A DNA stretch of 64,000 bases. Origin: Oegoconia quadripuncta. Taxonomy: Eukaryota; Arthropoda; Insecta; Lepidoptera; Autostichidae. Every line of letters begins with the position of its first letter. Within the stretch, counting starts at the first letter, position 1. The stretch is taken from the NCBI GenBank assembly GCA_949316235.1, contig OX438751.1, forward strand, positions 20,646,801 to 20,710,800, in the 5' to 3' direction. Below the pieces are notes generated by a model that was not told the origin of the DNA, searched no databases, and saw only the letters and a program-made list of their open reading frames with translations. The translations under genes and the position numbers were made by a program. This document shows, piece by piece, positions 48,901 through 59,690 of the stretch.

Positions 48901-49879
48901 GCAAGTAACAAGAAAGTGACACCTACTTCCGATCGTTGGACACTGAATTTATAAGAAACTTTAAAAAAGATAAAAAATCCCAATTACGGTTATAAATATA
49001 AACATCTTACCTATAAAAAATCAATACAATATCTTTATAGTACACCATGAGATTAGTTCCAGAATAAGTACAATCAAAGTAATATTATAAATTAAAAAAA
49101 AAAATAGATCATAAACTCTTCCTTTTGATATTACCTACGTCGTACCTATTTGGATGACGAAGTGAAATCATTTTTATTAACTACGAGTATATTACCAATC
49201 AATGACAAGAGAATTTTCTTGATCACGCACTGATATTGACGACACTAAAAACAAGTTTCAATCGATCAAGCGAACTAATTTGAAAAATTGTTTCGAAAGC
49301 TAGAGAAAACTGTAGGTACCTACTTACCTGAATATCCTGGTCATTCTCATTACTCAAGTCATTACATGTGTACCTACTTGCTGTTAAGCTAATAGAATTA
49401 CCAACCGTCCGGGACCCGTGTGAAAATACGGAGCATCCTAGTTGCAATGCAATATAGCAGTAATATCATTGCTTGGTCACAAAATGAGTTTCCAAGATTG
49501 ACTTACGTGCGCGGGTGCGCGGGCCGCGGGGGGGTGGGTGACACCAATTTGCTTTCGATATGATCTATGAAAGTCTGTGTTCTATAAAGATTGGTAGAAA
49601 TTGTCTCATTGGTGGATTTTTTATCAGCCGATACAAAAAGTGGAGTGTTCAAGCTTATGTCTGTATGTGGCATTATAACGCCAAAACGGGTGAACAGATT
49701 TGAAAATAGTTTCCCATTTTGGAATGCTGATGCTTGCGAGCTAGTTTGTAGCCATGTTTTATGGCAGCCGTTTCGAAGATATTCAACTAAGGAAGGAAAC
49801 TCCCTGTAGTACTACTGCGGTAAGACTAAATATCTACTCCGTAAAATAACACAGTTGCTATATGTTCGGGGGCTCAAGG
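45929..49879. other. Intergenic with two LINE tails
   Basis: A LINE tail is listed at 46,508-46,645. A second, 'ttcaaaataaagcatttttt' plus (GATTTT)n, lies at 46,958-46,995. A GC-rich run occurs at 49,505-49,545. Several short ORFs (47,004; 48,231; 48,632) show no recognisable motif. Confidence 0.4.
46508..46645 (+). mobile_element. LINE 3' tail
   Basis: 'tgggtttgctggaagatatc', 'tcttttagtgataagctcgc', 'tgcaataaagtgttaaata' and an (AAAT)n end, the same family as 54,100 and 55,517. Confidence 0.7.
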
Positions 49880-50390
49880 TGAAGGACATCGAAAGAAGAG
49901 TGAATGTCGGAAAGGAGCACTGCATGAGTTTATGAGGAGCCAGAATATGTCCAAAAAGCTCGTCTGGCTGTTTATGGCGGGGTGCTGGTTTACCGGAGTG
50001 AATGCTGGATATGGCAGAAGAAGATTGAAATAATTAATGCAATGGAAATGAGATCATCGAGAAGTATGATTAGGGAGACTTTGAAAGATAGAATCAAGAA
50101 TAGTGTAGGTAATAAGGGCAGTGTGAATGAAAACGTAGTGACAAAGATTGAAAAAGGTATGCTAAGATGGTTTGGACGTGTGGGGAGGATACACGAAAGA
50201 GATATTATTATAAGAAGCGAATGTGGATGGCAGTGTTGGTAGGGGAAGACCACGGCGAACGTAGGTATACCATGATCAAATCGGGGACGTCTTAAAAAAG
50301 TAGTGAATGAAACAAAAGAGGTATATCAGGATCATAGCAAGTGGAAGTCTGTGGTCTCTGCCTACCCCTACTGGAAATAGGCTTAACTTC
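49860..50390 (+). pseudogene. RTE-like reverse transcriptase C-terminal ORF
   Basis: The frame at 49,982-50,242 reads VYRSECWIWQKKIEIINAME, RSMIRETLKDRIKNSV, NENVVTKIEKGMLRWFGRVG. It is preceded in another frame by MSKKARLAVYGG and followed by GRGRPRRT-, YHDQIGDVLKK- and KWKSVVSAYPYWK-like text. This is the conserved 3' ORF end of an insect non-LTR element, distinct from the 33- and 38-kb copies. Frameshifted. Confidence 0.75.
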
Positions 50391-50494
50391 ATGTATTATT
50401 TATAAGTCTATAACATACTACAAAAGTGTAAAGTTTCTCTTAACCTGATTTACACATGCCTAATTATATACAGGATGGAAACGTTTGTTATTAA

Positions 50495-50830
50495 TTTTTA
50501 TGATTATCTGGATACGCGTTTGACCACAATCTCATCTGATGAAAAGTGACGATGTGGCCGAAGATGAAGCACGCAATCTCTGTAGACGCCAATTCCCCCT
50601 GCTCTTGAAGATCCCAAGGTTGTAAGATTCATGAAAGACTGACGCCGAAAGGGAGTTCCATGTCTTGGCTGTTCGCATTAGGAAAGAAGAGTCAAACCGC
50701 TTAGTGCAAATGTTCGGTATGTTAACTACATACGGGTGGAATTCTTCCCCACGCCTGGTAGTCCGAAGATGAAATGGCGATGGTGGAATAAGATTATATA
50801 ATTCCAACGCACACTCATCGAAGTGCATCC
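50495..50830 (-). pseudogene. LINE reverse transcriptase C-terminus, copy 2
   Basis: The minus-strand frame includes ALELYNLIPPSPFHLRTTRR, FDSSFLMRTAKTWNSLSASV and FHESYNLGIFKSRGNW, the usual end of a Jockey/CR1-like ORF. It is open for 98 codons but truncated at the 5' end. It is the longest of three relatives. Confidence 0.8.
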
Positions 50831-51002
50831 TGTAAAAGACTTAGAGACAGGCGACCTAGCGACGGTGTTCGAGGCTTTGCCATTTAGCAGCAGTGTTTTT
50901 AGAGTTCCGTACCTAACAAGAACGCTTATAGTTTCGCTATATTCGTCTGTATTTTTGTCTGTCTGTCCGAGGTCTTACTTCGGCATTAACTACTATTACT
51001 AA

Positions 51003-51083
51003 GACTTATTAACATTGCTGTTTGGCGGTAGACTTAGATAAAATGGTGGTATCGGACATTTAACAGCCCAACCAAACTGAAAA
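51003..51083 (-). mobile_element. SINE B middle fragment
   Basis: 'ttaacattgctgtttggcgg', 'tagacttagataa' and 'cggacatttaacagcccaac' then 'caaactg' match the inverted SINE B centre. About 80 bp. Confidence 0.55.
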
Positions 51084-51554
51084 TAATCACGGCGGTATAT
51101 ATTCTTATAATGAGGTTAAAACAAAAACTATCACAGGTATGTAGGTGGGTGGGTAGGTCACAGAAGTGCATCCTGTAAAAGACTGTTAAGTGTGTCCAGA
51201 TGATTATTTCGTAAATTTTAAAGATATTGCAAAATATACTGAAAAAAGAGACAGCCATGCGTTCAGAAATTATACTTTTGTAACACTTTCAAATAGCGTC
51301 AAAGAACAAATTTCAAACTTCTAACAAAAGATATACTATGGCCATGCACACCTATAAATCGTGTTACAGTTAAGTAGCAGTAGTGTCTATCACATCACAA
51401 AATCTGCGATGTCATCCACAATGGAGTGCATCAGAAGCGATGACAGCATTCCTTTTGAAATTGGCTGACACTATATACAGGGTTGACATATACAATATTA
51501 CTATTTTTAACCGACTCCCAAAAGAAGGAGGTGCGTACTGTGTCCGTCTGTATA

Positions 51555-51640
51555 TTTATTAATCAATCAATCAATCAATCAAATATTTTATTTCTGATAA
51601 TTCCATATTAGGTTAGTAATTCTGAGTTTATGTTAGTATA
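51555..51640 (-). mobile_element. LINE tail with (TGATT)n-type end
   Basis: (AATC)n followed by 'aaatattttatttctgataa' reads on the minus strand as AATAAAATATTTGATTGATTGATT, a LINE end with a simple tail. Confidence 0.5.
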
Positions 51641-51779
51641 AAATTGGTCATGAAATAATAATAATAAATAAAGTATAGAAAAATATCAAATGTCAACTTC
51701 TAACCCACTAAAAGCGTTGTCCAGTGACTAGCAATAGGACACTCCTGTTTGCCTCCCACCACCTTCAGGATACTGTTAG

Positions 51780-52010
51780 TGCTGCTGCACCCTCTACTCA
51801 TCAACGAGACCACTTACTTACGCATAATCGCGTGGAATGCGTCGGTGCGGGCCTCGGTGAACATGCCAGATGCGCTACAGAAGCGCGGCAGCCCCAACAA
51901 TAACCTGAAAGCGTTATTGTACTGGACTCGCAAGGCGCCGTAGGTCGCCGTGACCCATAGATTGCTCGTGTAGAATGATTGACAGAAGCTTCTGACCGAC
52001 AACTTATGAT
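51780..52010 (-). pseudogene. LINE reverse transcriptase C-terminal fragment (CSASGMF type)
   Basis: The minus-strand frame reads VRSFCQSFYTSNLWVTATYG, LRVQYNNAFRLLLGLPRFCS and ASGMFTEARTDAFHAIMRK, a conserved C-terminal block of a lepidopteran non-LTR element, different from the YNLGIFK family next to it. Confidence 0.7.
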
Positions 52011-52115
52011 TAACTGGATACGCGTTTGACCATAATCTCAACTGATGGCAAGTGACGTCGTGGCCGAAGGTGAAGCACGCTAAGTCGATGTCTATTCACC
52101 CTGCTCTTGAAGATG
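52010..52115 (-). pseudogene. LINE reverse transcriptase C-terminus, copy 3
   Basis: 'actggatacgcgtttgacca', 'taatctcaactgatggcaag' and 'caccctgctcttgaagat' are the same 3' block as at 50,515-50,610. About 105 bp. Confidence 0.6.
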
Positions 52116-52623
52116 TTTTTGTATCTTCATCTATATTTTCATCAATTGTTAATCAATTTGGATGATTGTTTTTTTGTTTGACAGGATTTATCACCAGGGT
52201 TGAGCCATATAAATTTGGTTAAAATCTGATCATGCACTCCAGAGATAGAGAGTGGAACCTGACTGTTGTCGGTTTTCTTTTGGCAATTCTTGTCACCATT
52301 GTGTGTGGCATATCGTTTTACTAAAATTATACTTTATGTCAGTTGTAAACATGGAAACTAATTGAAAAGATGTGTTGTTGCGGAGTTTCTTGTCGCTTCT
52401 TCTCCCTAACCATAACACCTTGTGAAGCGATGTAGTTTTAAAAAAAATAACATGTTGACTTTCAATAAGTGATATTTTTGTATCCTACATTGAATAAAAT
52501 ATTTTTGATTTTGATTTTTAGCGGTCTATTTCAAAGAGACTCTCTAGCACCAACATACAGCCTACCTAATAAGCAACCCTGTAAATTCGTGTAATTTTAC
52601 AGTGGAACTGACTAACGCTTAAT

Positions 52624-52712
52624 TGATGTATCTGACCCTGTCAGCGAAACCAATGGTTGCGGGTTCGAATCCCGCGATCGGTAATTGTTTGTGTAATGAA
52701 TACGAACATTTA
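52624..52712 (+). mobile_element. tRNA-like SINE head, second divergent copy
   Basis: 'tgtatctgaccctgtcagcg', 'gttgcgggttcgaatcccgc' (perfect B-box), 'aattgtttgtgtaatgaata'. It resembles the head at 36,570 more than SINE A. A LINE-like tail with 'tgaataaaatatttttgatt' lies just upstream at 52,490-52,520. Confidence 0.55.
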
Positions 52713-52854
52713 TAACAACACAATATAACAATAAAAAAAAAATTCATTGAAAGTCCTCTTATCTTCTCCGTGGTTGTCAATATGATTTCTAAGTTATTTC
52801 TGAGCAAACAAATGGCATGTATTTATTAATTTTATGTATTTAATATTATATATT

Positions 52855-52955
52855 TAATATATATGTATATATATATATATAAGTTTGTGTATGTAATAAA
52901 CTGCAATTTAACCATATAATATATTATTGACTACATGTCAATAATATATTATATG
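52855..52955. repeat. TA-rich run and perfect 19-bp-arm hairpin
   Basis: A (TA)n stretch is at 52,858-52,880. Arms 52913-52931 and 52937-52955 ('catataatatattattgac' and its complement) close over a 5-nt loop. Confidence 0.6.
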
Positions 52956-52957
52956 TT

Positions 52958-53150
52958 TTAAATACACCCGTATTGCTACTATTACTGCAAACCTCATCTA
53001 CTGGTAGCTTGTATCTTTACCCTAAGGTTTGCGTGGAAGAGATCGCTGTTAGCGATAAGGCCGCCTTTTTGTGCGATTAATGATGTACGCTGTATTCTTC
53101 ATGTAGCTTTTGTTAATTGTGCAATAAAGAGTATTTGATTGATTGATTTA
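52958..53150 (+). mobile_element. LINE-derived unit starting AAATACACCCGT
   Basis: 'aatacacccgtattgctac', 'tactggtagcttgtatcttt', 'gaagagatcgctgttagcga', 'gcaataaagagtatttgatt' and (GATT)n. It matches 63,098-63,288 end to end, including the same 5' start. Confidence 0.7.
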
Positions 53151-53236
53151 TTCCCGATATATATGGAGGTTTATATAAATATTTATGTACGTTTATCCGT
53201 TATCCATAGTACAAGTTTTGCTTAGTTTGAGACTAG

Positions 53237-53620
53237 GTGATTGGTGTAAGTGTCCGAAATAAAAAAAATGTCATACGAATTATTTACCAGTCAATACCAA
53301 CCCTAGGTATAATAAATGATCAGTCTCCAGTCAAAGGCGTTGCGCAAATGACATTCCTGAGGTGTTTTTTGGTGACGACAACGGCGAGCGGAACGGATGG
53401 AGGTATTCCCATCTGGAGCACCGCTGCGATCGCGACGTGTAAAGAAGCTAATGAACTCTACAGTGGGTTTGCTAGAGTTGATGTTCAAAATCCCATCGTC
53501 AAACCCAAGGAAAGGAATATTTATAAATGCGAAGACATCTTTAGAAAATAAAGAAAGAGTCATCAGTATGTTATTACGAGACAATAGTTGGTTGCACAAC
53601 TGCATTACATAAGCGGCCAC
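53237..53620. other. Unidentified ORF pair on both strands
   Basis: The plus frame 53,237-53,551 (104 codons; ends ...CKEANELYSGFARV...YKCEDIFRK) and the minus frame 53,303-53,620 (105 codons; contains FSKDVFAFINIPFLGFDDG) overlap. Neither carries a motif I recognise. The interval is somewhat GC-richer than its flanks, so a relic of a coding sequence is possible. Confidence 0.25.
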
Positions 53621-54099
53621 AACAGTTTGGTTATCATTTATATTAGGGCATTCACAACAGGATATTCAATAAAATTAGGTACATTATTAGGCACGAGTAT
53701 GCTACTCAAAGCGTGTAGGTACACATACTAAGACTGGTAATGCCAAATATTAAAAAAATACTACATATAACAGACAATTTAAGTGATTGAAGACAAAACA
53801 AAAAGGCAAGAATCTACATATTTTTTTTTGTAATAAAATATGTATTTACATAATCTAATTTTAATTGTTCAGCACAAAACAATGTAATTTTAGGTTATTG
53901 TAAATGAGATTTGGTTATAAGATCTGCACATTCTTACAATGGGACTATAAGACTGAAGGACTCTTTACCTACATGTATACTTTGGTTGTATATAAATAGT
54001 CTATTTTCTTCCTGAATAGAGGTTGAATCGCATGGATTAATTTATATAATTATTCTAGGTAGAACAGGTAGGTAAGTATACTCCTCAATTGTCTCCTTA
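53621..54099. other. Intergenic, nothing recognised
   Basis: AT-rich DNA with no recognised repeat or gene. Confidence 0.4.
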
Positions 54100-54228
54100 C
54101 TGAGGGTTTCTGGAAGAGATCTTTTATACAGATAAGCTCGGCTTTTGTATATTTTAAAACTGTCCTGATTTTTTTGTTTTGTTTAATGTGCATGCTATGC
54201 AATAAAGTGTATAAATAAATAAATTAAT
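54100..54228 (+). mobile_element. LINE 3' tail
   Basis: 'gagggtttctggaagagatc', 'cagataagctcggcttttgt' and 'tgcaataaagtgtataaata' then (AAAT)n. Confidence 0.7.
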
Positions 54229-54260
54229 ATACATTACTGACGACCGATTGGTGTTATGAT

Positions 54261-54392
54261 GTTGACCCGGAGACCCCATCTTATTTGGGGGACTCGCTTT
54301 CTTAGCTCTGATAAACGGACCACATTATTGCTAGGTGATACTAGCCAGGCGAACATTTAAAATGCCCTACCATCAACCAAACTGAGTACTTA
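54261..54392 (-). mobile_element. SINE B middle fragment, degraded
   Basis: 'gttgacccggagaccccatc', 'atttgggggac', 'gccaggcgaacatttaaaat' and 'gccctaccatcaaccaaact' match the inverted SINE B body. Head and tail are missing. Confidence 0.7.
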
Positions 54393-55300
54393 CTATAATT
54401 TTAAGAATAAGAATAATTTATTATGAACGCCACAACACGATACAAAAACAAAGAAGTAGGAAATTATAGCTAAAATAAAAATACAATTATGAAGAAGATC
54501 CCGACAATGCTATCACGTGTTGCGGCGTGCACAAATGGGTTAGCACACAGCTATTTTAGATCTATAGCGACCGGGTAAAGTATCCAAATGGAGTGAAGGA
54601 ATCTCAGTCAGTTCATGGTCGTTAGTGGTCTTCCGGTGTGGGTGTCGAGGAATGTTCGTTATGTGTGAAACACCGCTTCCCGGGGAGATTACATCGGCAT
54701 TCTCTGAATGTAACTCGGGAAATTCAGATTTTAGGAGATGAAGAGAGCGTGTTAGATACAGGAATAAAACTTCAGAAAGTACTAGAGACACGCATAAGTA
54801 TACAGCTAGGTTGGGCATGTAAAACTGTGCGTTCACATGAATAGAACAGTAAAAAATGGTCCGTTGTTAATGAAATTAAGAACTTGCCATCGTAGTGAAA
54901 GGATTTGTCAGCCTAGGTCCTGCGTTACCGAACCTAGCTGCTTCCAGGGTGGGCCGCGGGGAGGCTCCTTCATGCACCCCAAGTGGCTAAGTTTTGGTCC
55001 AATAAAATTTTAAACTTGCCTTGACACGAAAAGAAGAAGAATGAAATTAAGTAGTAGGTAAGTGGATTTCAAACTACAAAGGTTGCTTTGCTTTGCGGGC
55101 CGGCCGGGCAGTTTGCCACAGCTGTCGAAACAAAGTTTATCGTAATGTGGCGCCCTATCATACACAGTTCTCATATAGTTTTAACACGAGATTTTTATAG
55201 TGTTTCGGTAATTATCGCTGGACAACTTAAGGAAGACGTTAATACAAACTTAACTTTAAAATTGAAAGAAAACCGGATTACTAAAACGTTAGAGTATTTT
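54393..55300. other. Intergenic, unassigned repeat-like piece
   Basis: 54,940-55,045 ('tccagggtgggccgcgggga', 'caataaaattttaaacttgc', (GAA)n) looks like the 3' end of an unclassified retroelement. The overlapping ORFs at 54,540-54,844 are unidentified. Confidence 0.35.
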
Positions 55301-55388
55301 GACGACCGGTTTGGTGTAGTGGTTAGAAACTGTGCTACTATACCAAATGGTCGCGGGTTCGAATCCCGCTAGGGGCATATATTTGTAT

Positions 55389-55933
55389 ACATTTGTCTAT
55401 TGATCTATGTATGCATGTGTATGTAAATATATGAAATTTATTCATGCAGTTTGTATCTGCATCCCTATTTAATATCGCACAACCTACCAATTTCAAATGT
55501 ACTGTCCTTATACACAAAGGTTGCCTGAAAGAGATCGCTTTTAGTGATAAGGTCGCCAAATTGTACATTCTATTCTTACCACTATTCTGAAACTGTATTT
55601 TCTTGTCTGTTGTGCAATAAAGTGTATTTGTATTGTATTGTATTGTATTGTATTGTATTGTATTGTATTGTATTGTATTGTATTGTATTGTATTGTATTG
55701 TATTGTATTGTATTGTATTGTATTGTATTGTATTGTATTGCATTGCATTGCATTGCATTGCATTGCATTGCATTGCATTGCATTGCATTGCATTGCATTG
55801 CATTGCATTGCATTGCATTGCATTGCATTGCATTGCATTGCATTGCATTGCATTGCATTGCATTGCATTGCATTGCATTGCAGTGCAGTGCAGTGCAGTG
55901 CATTGCATTGCATTGTATTGTATTGTATTGTAT
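55389..55933 (+). mobile_element. LINE 3' tail with expanded pentanucleotide end
   Basis: The body 55,389-55,630 has 'tttgtatctgcatccctatt', 'ggttgcctgaaagagatcgc', 'ttttagtgataaggtcgcc', 'ctgaaactgtattttcttgt' and 'gcaataaagtgtatttg'. It is related to 63,745-63,945 and 24,683-24,765. The end is the 60-unit pentamer array. It is 5' truncated, as typical of target-primed insertion. Confidence 0.8.
55631..55930 (+). repeat. Pentanucleotide array, 60 units
   Basis: Order of units: 22 TATTG, 28 CATTG, 4 CAGTG, 3 CATTG, 3 TATTG. Period 5 has no stop codon in any frame, so long ORFs appear on both strands; they are artefacts. Confidence 0.95.
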
Positions 55934-56329
55934 GATGAATACAGACATGTGTTCCAGAGTTATGGATGTTTTTCATTTATATATGTATGTATTTACAAAA
56001 AAAATGTATTTGTGTAGTTTATCAACCATCTGGTATCCAAAACACAAGCCTAGATGCTTACTGTGGACCTAGATGGCGCTGTGTGTTTGTGCAAAGACAT
56101 TTATTATTTTATTTATTATTAATTAAATTACCCTTAATCATAAGAATTTCTGCGTTTGATTGACTTTACATTTCGAATCAATATGGCGGCCATTGGTATC
56201 ACCATATCTTATCTATTTACTCTTGTGACACTAATATATCGAATTCAACGACTCCTCATATATCCAAATTGGTCCAGTAGTTGAACATCTACCGATACCC
56301 ACACACAATTATATAAACTATTTAAATTG

Positions 56330-56575
56330 TTTTTTATAACCCATTCTTTTCGACTTACCTGCTATGGGTATAATTCTATCAAAGCAGCCCTAGCGGTATT
56401 CGCGAACGAGTACGACATTGGAACCTTCAAGAAACGAGCCTACACCTTCCTCAAAGGCCGGCAACGCATCTGTGACCCTTTTGGTGTTGCGGGTGTCCAT
56501 TGGCGACGGTGATTGCTTTCCATCAGGTGACCCGCATGCTCGTTTGCCGCCCTCGTATATATAAAAAAAAAGCAC
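56330..56575 (+). pseudogene. Jockey/CR1-like LINE ORF end with poly(A)
   Basis: The frame reads [37 protein letters not shown] and stop, then 'gcttaccatcaggtgac'-type 3' sequence ('tttccatcaggtgacccgca') and 'tatataaaaaaaaa'. It is the C-terminal end of a poly(A)-tailed LINE, 5' truncated. Confidence 0.8.
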
Positions 56576-57076
56576 TTGCTAAATCTATGTTACAATGACA
56601 AAGTAGTACACTTCGATTAGTTAAGCCTTACCGTAAGATATCACACCTTCCCACGATGCCGAAGTCAAATATTTCTAATCGGTGCAGTTCACGAAAGAAT
56701 GAAAAAATGTGACTGCATGAGTATATCCACGAGCGTCGAAATTAGTCGCTTCGTGGGAACGGTGCCTGCTACCTTTTCAGGGTAATTAATTCCATCGACC
56801 TGTTTAAGTTTTATTTCATTGTTAACGTCGTTTTCGGGTTCAAACCGACAAATCATGTTTTAACCTAAAATGGCTTTTTATATTAGGCAGGTATTATATT
56901 TACAGGATTTATAAAGTCGAACTGCTATTTGTTCAGAAGTCTGAGAAAAAAAGGCATGTCAAAATAAAAAAAAAAGATTATAAATGAAGTTTTAATGCTC
57001 CATCAAGTTTATCACATATTATTTTAGGTAGTCATAACCGTGTATTCAAAATTAATTATCCGTACTATTAACTGTG
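56576..57076. other. Intergenic, nothing recognised
   Basis: AT-rich, no recognised repeat or gene. Confidence 0.4.
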
Positions 57077-57203
57077 TCCCCAACCCGCTTTGGGTCAGCG
57101 TGTTGGACTATGGCCCATACTCCCTCATTATAGGTTCCAGGGAAGGGCTATATCCCTGCTGTGGGATTTTTACGGGCTGATGATGATGATGATGATGACT
57201 ATT
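57077..57203 (+). mobile_element. RTE-like LINE 3' end with (GAT)n tail
   Basis: 'gtccccaacccgctttgggt', 'cagcgtgttggactatggcc', 'gggctatatccctgctgtgg' and 'tttacgggctgatgatgatg' with a GAT run to about 57,200. The most complete of three copies. Confidence 0.75.
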
Positions 57204-57479
57204 AACCGTAAAGGAGTTCCTCTAGGGGAGACAATCCTGGTTTCAGAATCAGGTCATCGCCACAATCATGTAACTATCAAAACTAAAAATTTAGTTCCCC
57301 TCGTGAGGAGCCGATCCTGGGGCTGCAGCATCAGTTCATGTCTAATGTATTGTCATCAGACCTGAACGAGTATGCAAAATTTCAACTTCTTAGGTAAACA
57401 GGAAATGCTTCTAATTTTCCTTCAAACTTACATGCAAGTTAACCAAAAGCTTGTAATTAGTGACCATCTAAATGACAGA

Positions 57480-57850
57480 TTTAGGACCTGATCTCGAAAG
57501 ACATATAAGCGAAAGCCATTTGTGCGACGACAGATAATCGAAGTGCCATATATGAATGAAACGCCATTTAACCGATGGACCATTTAATCCAAAAGACAAA
57601 TAAGCGAAAGCCATAAGATCGAATGTACAGGCTCCTCCTCTGTAGCCAGCGAGCAATACCTATGGGTCGCGGCACCCCGACACTGTAGCTTCAGAAGGTT
57701 AAGGCGGGAGCGAAGCTTGCTTCGATGTTAGGTTGACATATTTGTAATATTCTCGAACTCATCGCACAACTGTACATTCGATCTTAGGGCTTTCGTATAT
57801 TTGTTTTTTCGATTAAATGGCCCATCGGCTAAATAGGTATATTTTTTTAT
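57480..57850. mobile_element. Foldback element with a GC-rich core
   Basis: The left arm 57,572-57,631 ('cgatggaccatttaatcc', 'gacaaataagcgaaagcc', 'agatcgaatgtacag') pairs with 57,769-57,827 ('ctgtacattcgatctta', 'ggctttcgtatatttg', 'attaaatggcccatcg'). Further left, 57,490-57,570 repeats 'cgaaagacat'/'cgaaagccat' units. The core 57,632-57,740 is GC-rich ('gggtcgcggcaccccgacac', 'aaggcgggagcgaagcttgc'). No transposase. Confidence 0.65.
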
Positions 57851-58509
57851 TAAATAAAAGAACAAATCCTGTGGAATTCTTGCGCCACTTCTTTTTCCAC
57901 GAGAGATGATTTTCCTTTCCGAGTGTTAGTAGCACAGACCAGATATAAAAAGATCTATTTGAAATAGGTATATTGTGCCGTTATTATAAATATGTCTTTT
58001 GGTAGCAGCTTGGACACACTTATTGACGGTTTAGTATTGTTTCTAAATATATTTCCAATAAATTTAAATTGATATTCAACAAAATGATATCACATACTTA
58101 AGTTTATATAAATGCTTGAAGTTTTGACTCTTAAATACTTAAAAAAATAGACTGTTCGTGCATGTACAAAACATACCTAAGTATTACCTACATAATATTA
58201 TAGTATATACCTAGAGTAGATACCTATATAATATTGTGGTGCACGCGTCTAGTTGCAATCTCCGGCAATCAATGCATGATAGGATATCGCAGACGGAAGG
58301 TAGATATTGTGTTTTTTGTAGATAACTCTAGATAGATACTTAGCCGTAAATCTTTTCTTGCAATTAAAGAATTGAAACACATTTTTGTTATTATTATTTG
58401 TATAAGAAACAAACAGTCTTACAAATGTTTTGCTTATAATAATTTGTTACATATAGACTTATAGTTTCACTAATTAATGACTAATATAATTAAGCATTTC
58501 CAAATAAAA
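57851..58509. other. Intergenic, nothing recognised
   Basis: AT-rich; repeated 'tacctatataatatt'-like words near 58,190-58,235 but no recognised family. Confidence 0.4.
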
Positions 58510-58645
58510 TAACTTAGATCAAATCAAATCAAAATATTTTATTTCATAGGATAAAATTAACACTTGAAAACGTCACGATTAATATTACATTTAAAGCTGA
58601 CTCCCCAGAGAAGAACGAGCAAGAATGAGCAACTTAATATTAGGT
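58510..58645 (-). mobile_element. LINE tail fragment (CTCCCCAGAG family)
   Basis: 'gatcaaatcaaatcaaaata' with 'ttttatttcatagg' reads on the minus strand as a polyadenylation signal and (TTTGA)n-like tail. 'ctgactccccagagaagaac' with 'gagcaagaatgag' matches 41,430-41,475. Confidence 0.55.
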
Positions 58646-59690
58646 AACTAGGTATACCTCTTCCTGTGGGGAGAAAAGACAAATGCGATATTAAGTCCTA
58701 CCGATTTTGAGACCCGAACCGAGACTTTCAAATTCACGAAACAGCAAGCGCCTCCTTATTCCTGTGTTCATTATCATCCAATACCTAAGCTCGGCTTAAT
58801 ATCATCGACGGACTTACGCGTCACCACAGTTGGGGCATAAATTAACCATTGAAAAAAGAAAAATTATATTGTTTTACATACTCTGCAATTTACTGTGCTC
58901 CATTAAGACGTTGTAGAGAGTGCACAAAGATTTTATTGTTATTATGATAACATCAATCTCCGTAGAGCGGAGCGGACTGGTAAAGGGAGAGGGGGGACAC
59001 TAGGTGCATCGACCGACTGATTTTTATCTGTTACGCTACATTTTGACTATTTCGGCACGGACTTGATTTTGATTATTCGAACTGATCTTGAACGATTCAT
59101 GACGCCACTTTTGGGACCGTTTGAAGGTATTTATAGAATGTTAATACGTAATTTTTAGTACCAATTTCATGGGCGTACCGTCTACCATGACTAGAAGCTA
59201 AATATTTACGTATATTGTTAAGTAACAAAATGAATTAGTCATTAATTAAAATAATCAATTGATTCAGGTGTTATTTTGCATAGATTTATCATAATTAAAA
59301 ATTAAATAATTATTTTATTTATTAATTGTCATGTAACCGAAGTTCTGTCATTGGGGGTCTACTCTCTAACGAAAAAAGCTTCGAACGGCCGCGATTCGAA
59401 ATTTCCGCGATGAAGTTATTCCATGCAGGCGAATCCGCGGGCGGAAAGCTAGTATAATTATAAATGCTAAGTGAAATAAAAGGTTTGCCGCTACGCGTAG
59501 GTATGATGGAACGACTCGGCCACCCAAGGGCAAGTTAATTTGGTAATTTAATAAATACACCTTTAATTTATGTTTAAATGTGCCAATTGACCTAAGTTGT
59601 CAGAGAGGAGGCGGCGGTTGTTCCAACATTTGGTGGCCGAATATTTAAAAGTAACTCGAATAACCATCGTCCTGTGATGAGGCATTTGCA
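58646..59690. other. Intergenic with a repeat end
   Basis: 59,390-59,460 ('aatttccgcgatgaagttat', 'gcgggcggaaagctagtata') is a common lepidopteran repeat terminus, inverted relative to 23,950-24,005. The rest was not recognised. Confidence 0.4.

Larger units (their letters stand above)
55301..56115 (+). mobile_element. SINE A interrupted by a nested LINE tail
   Basis: The head 55301-55388 (A-box 'ttggtgtagtggttagaaac', B-box 'gtcgcgggttcgaatcccgc') stops at 'atttgtat'. The body resumes at 55934 with 'gatgaatacagacatgtgtt' and runs to 'gatggcgctgtgtgtttgtg' and (ATT)n. Joined, the two parts equal the intact copy at 37,412. The interruption is the LINE tail listed next, flanked by 'ttgtat' on both sides. 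Confidence 0.85.

Noticed and set aside
48632..48983. Overlapping minus-strand ORFs near 48.8 kb
   Set aside because: Two frames open over the same bases with no motif, promoter or splice pattern.
55338..56072. Long ORFs up to 212 codons on both strands
   Set aside because: They are produced by the stop-free period-5 array and contain only repeating residues.
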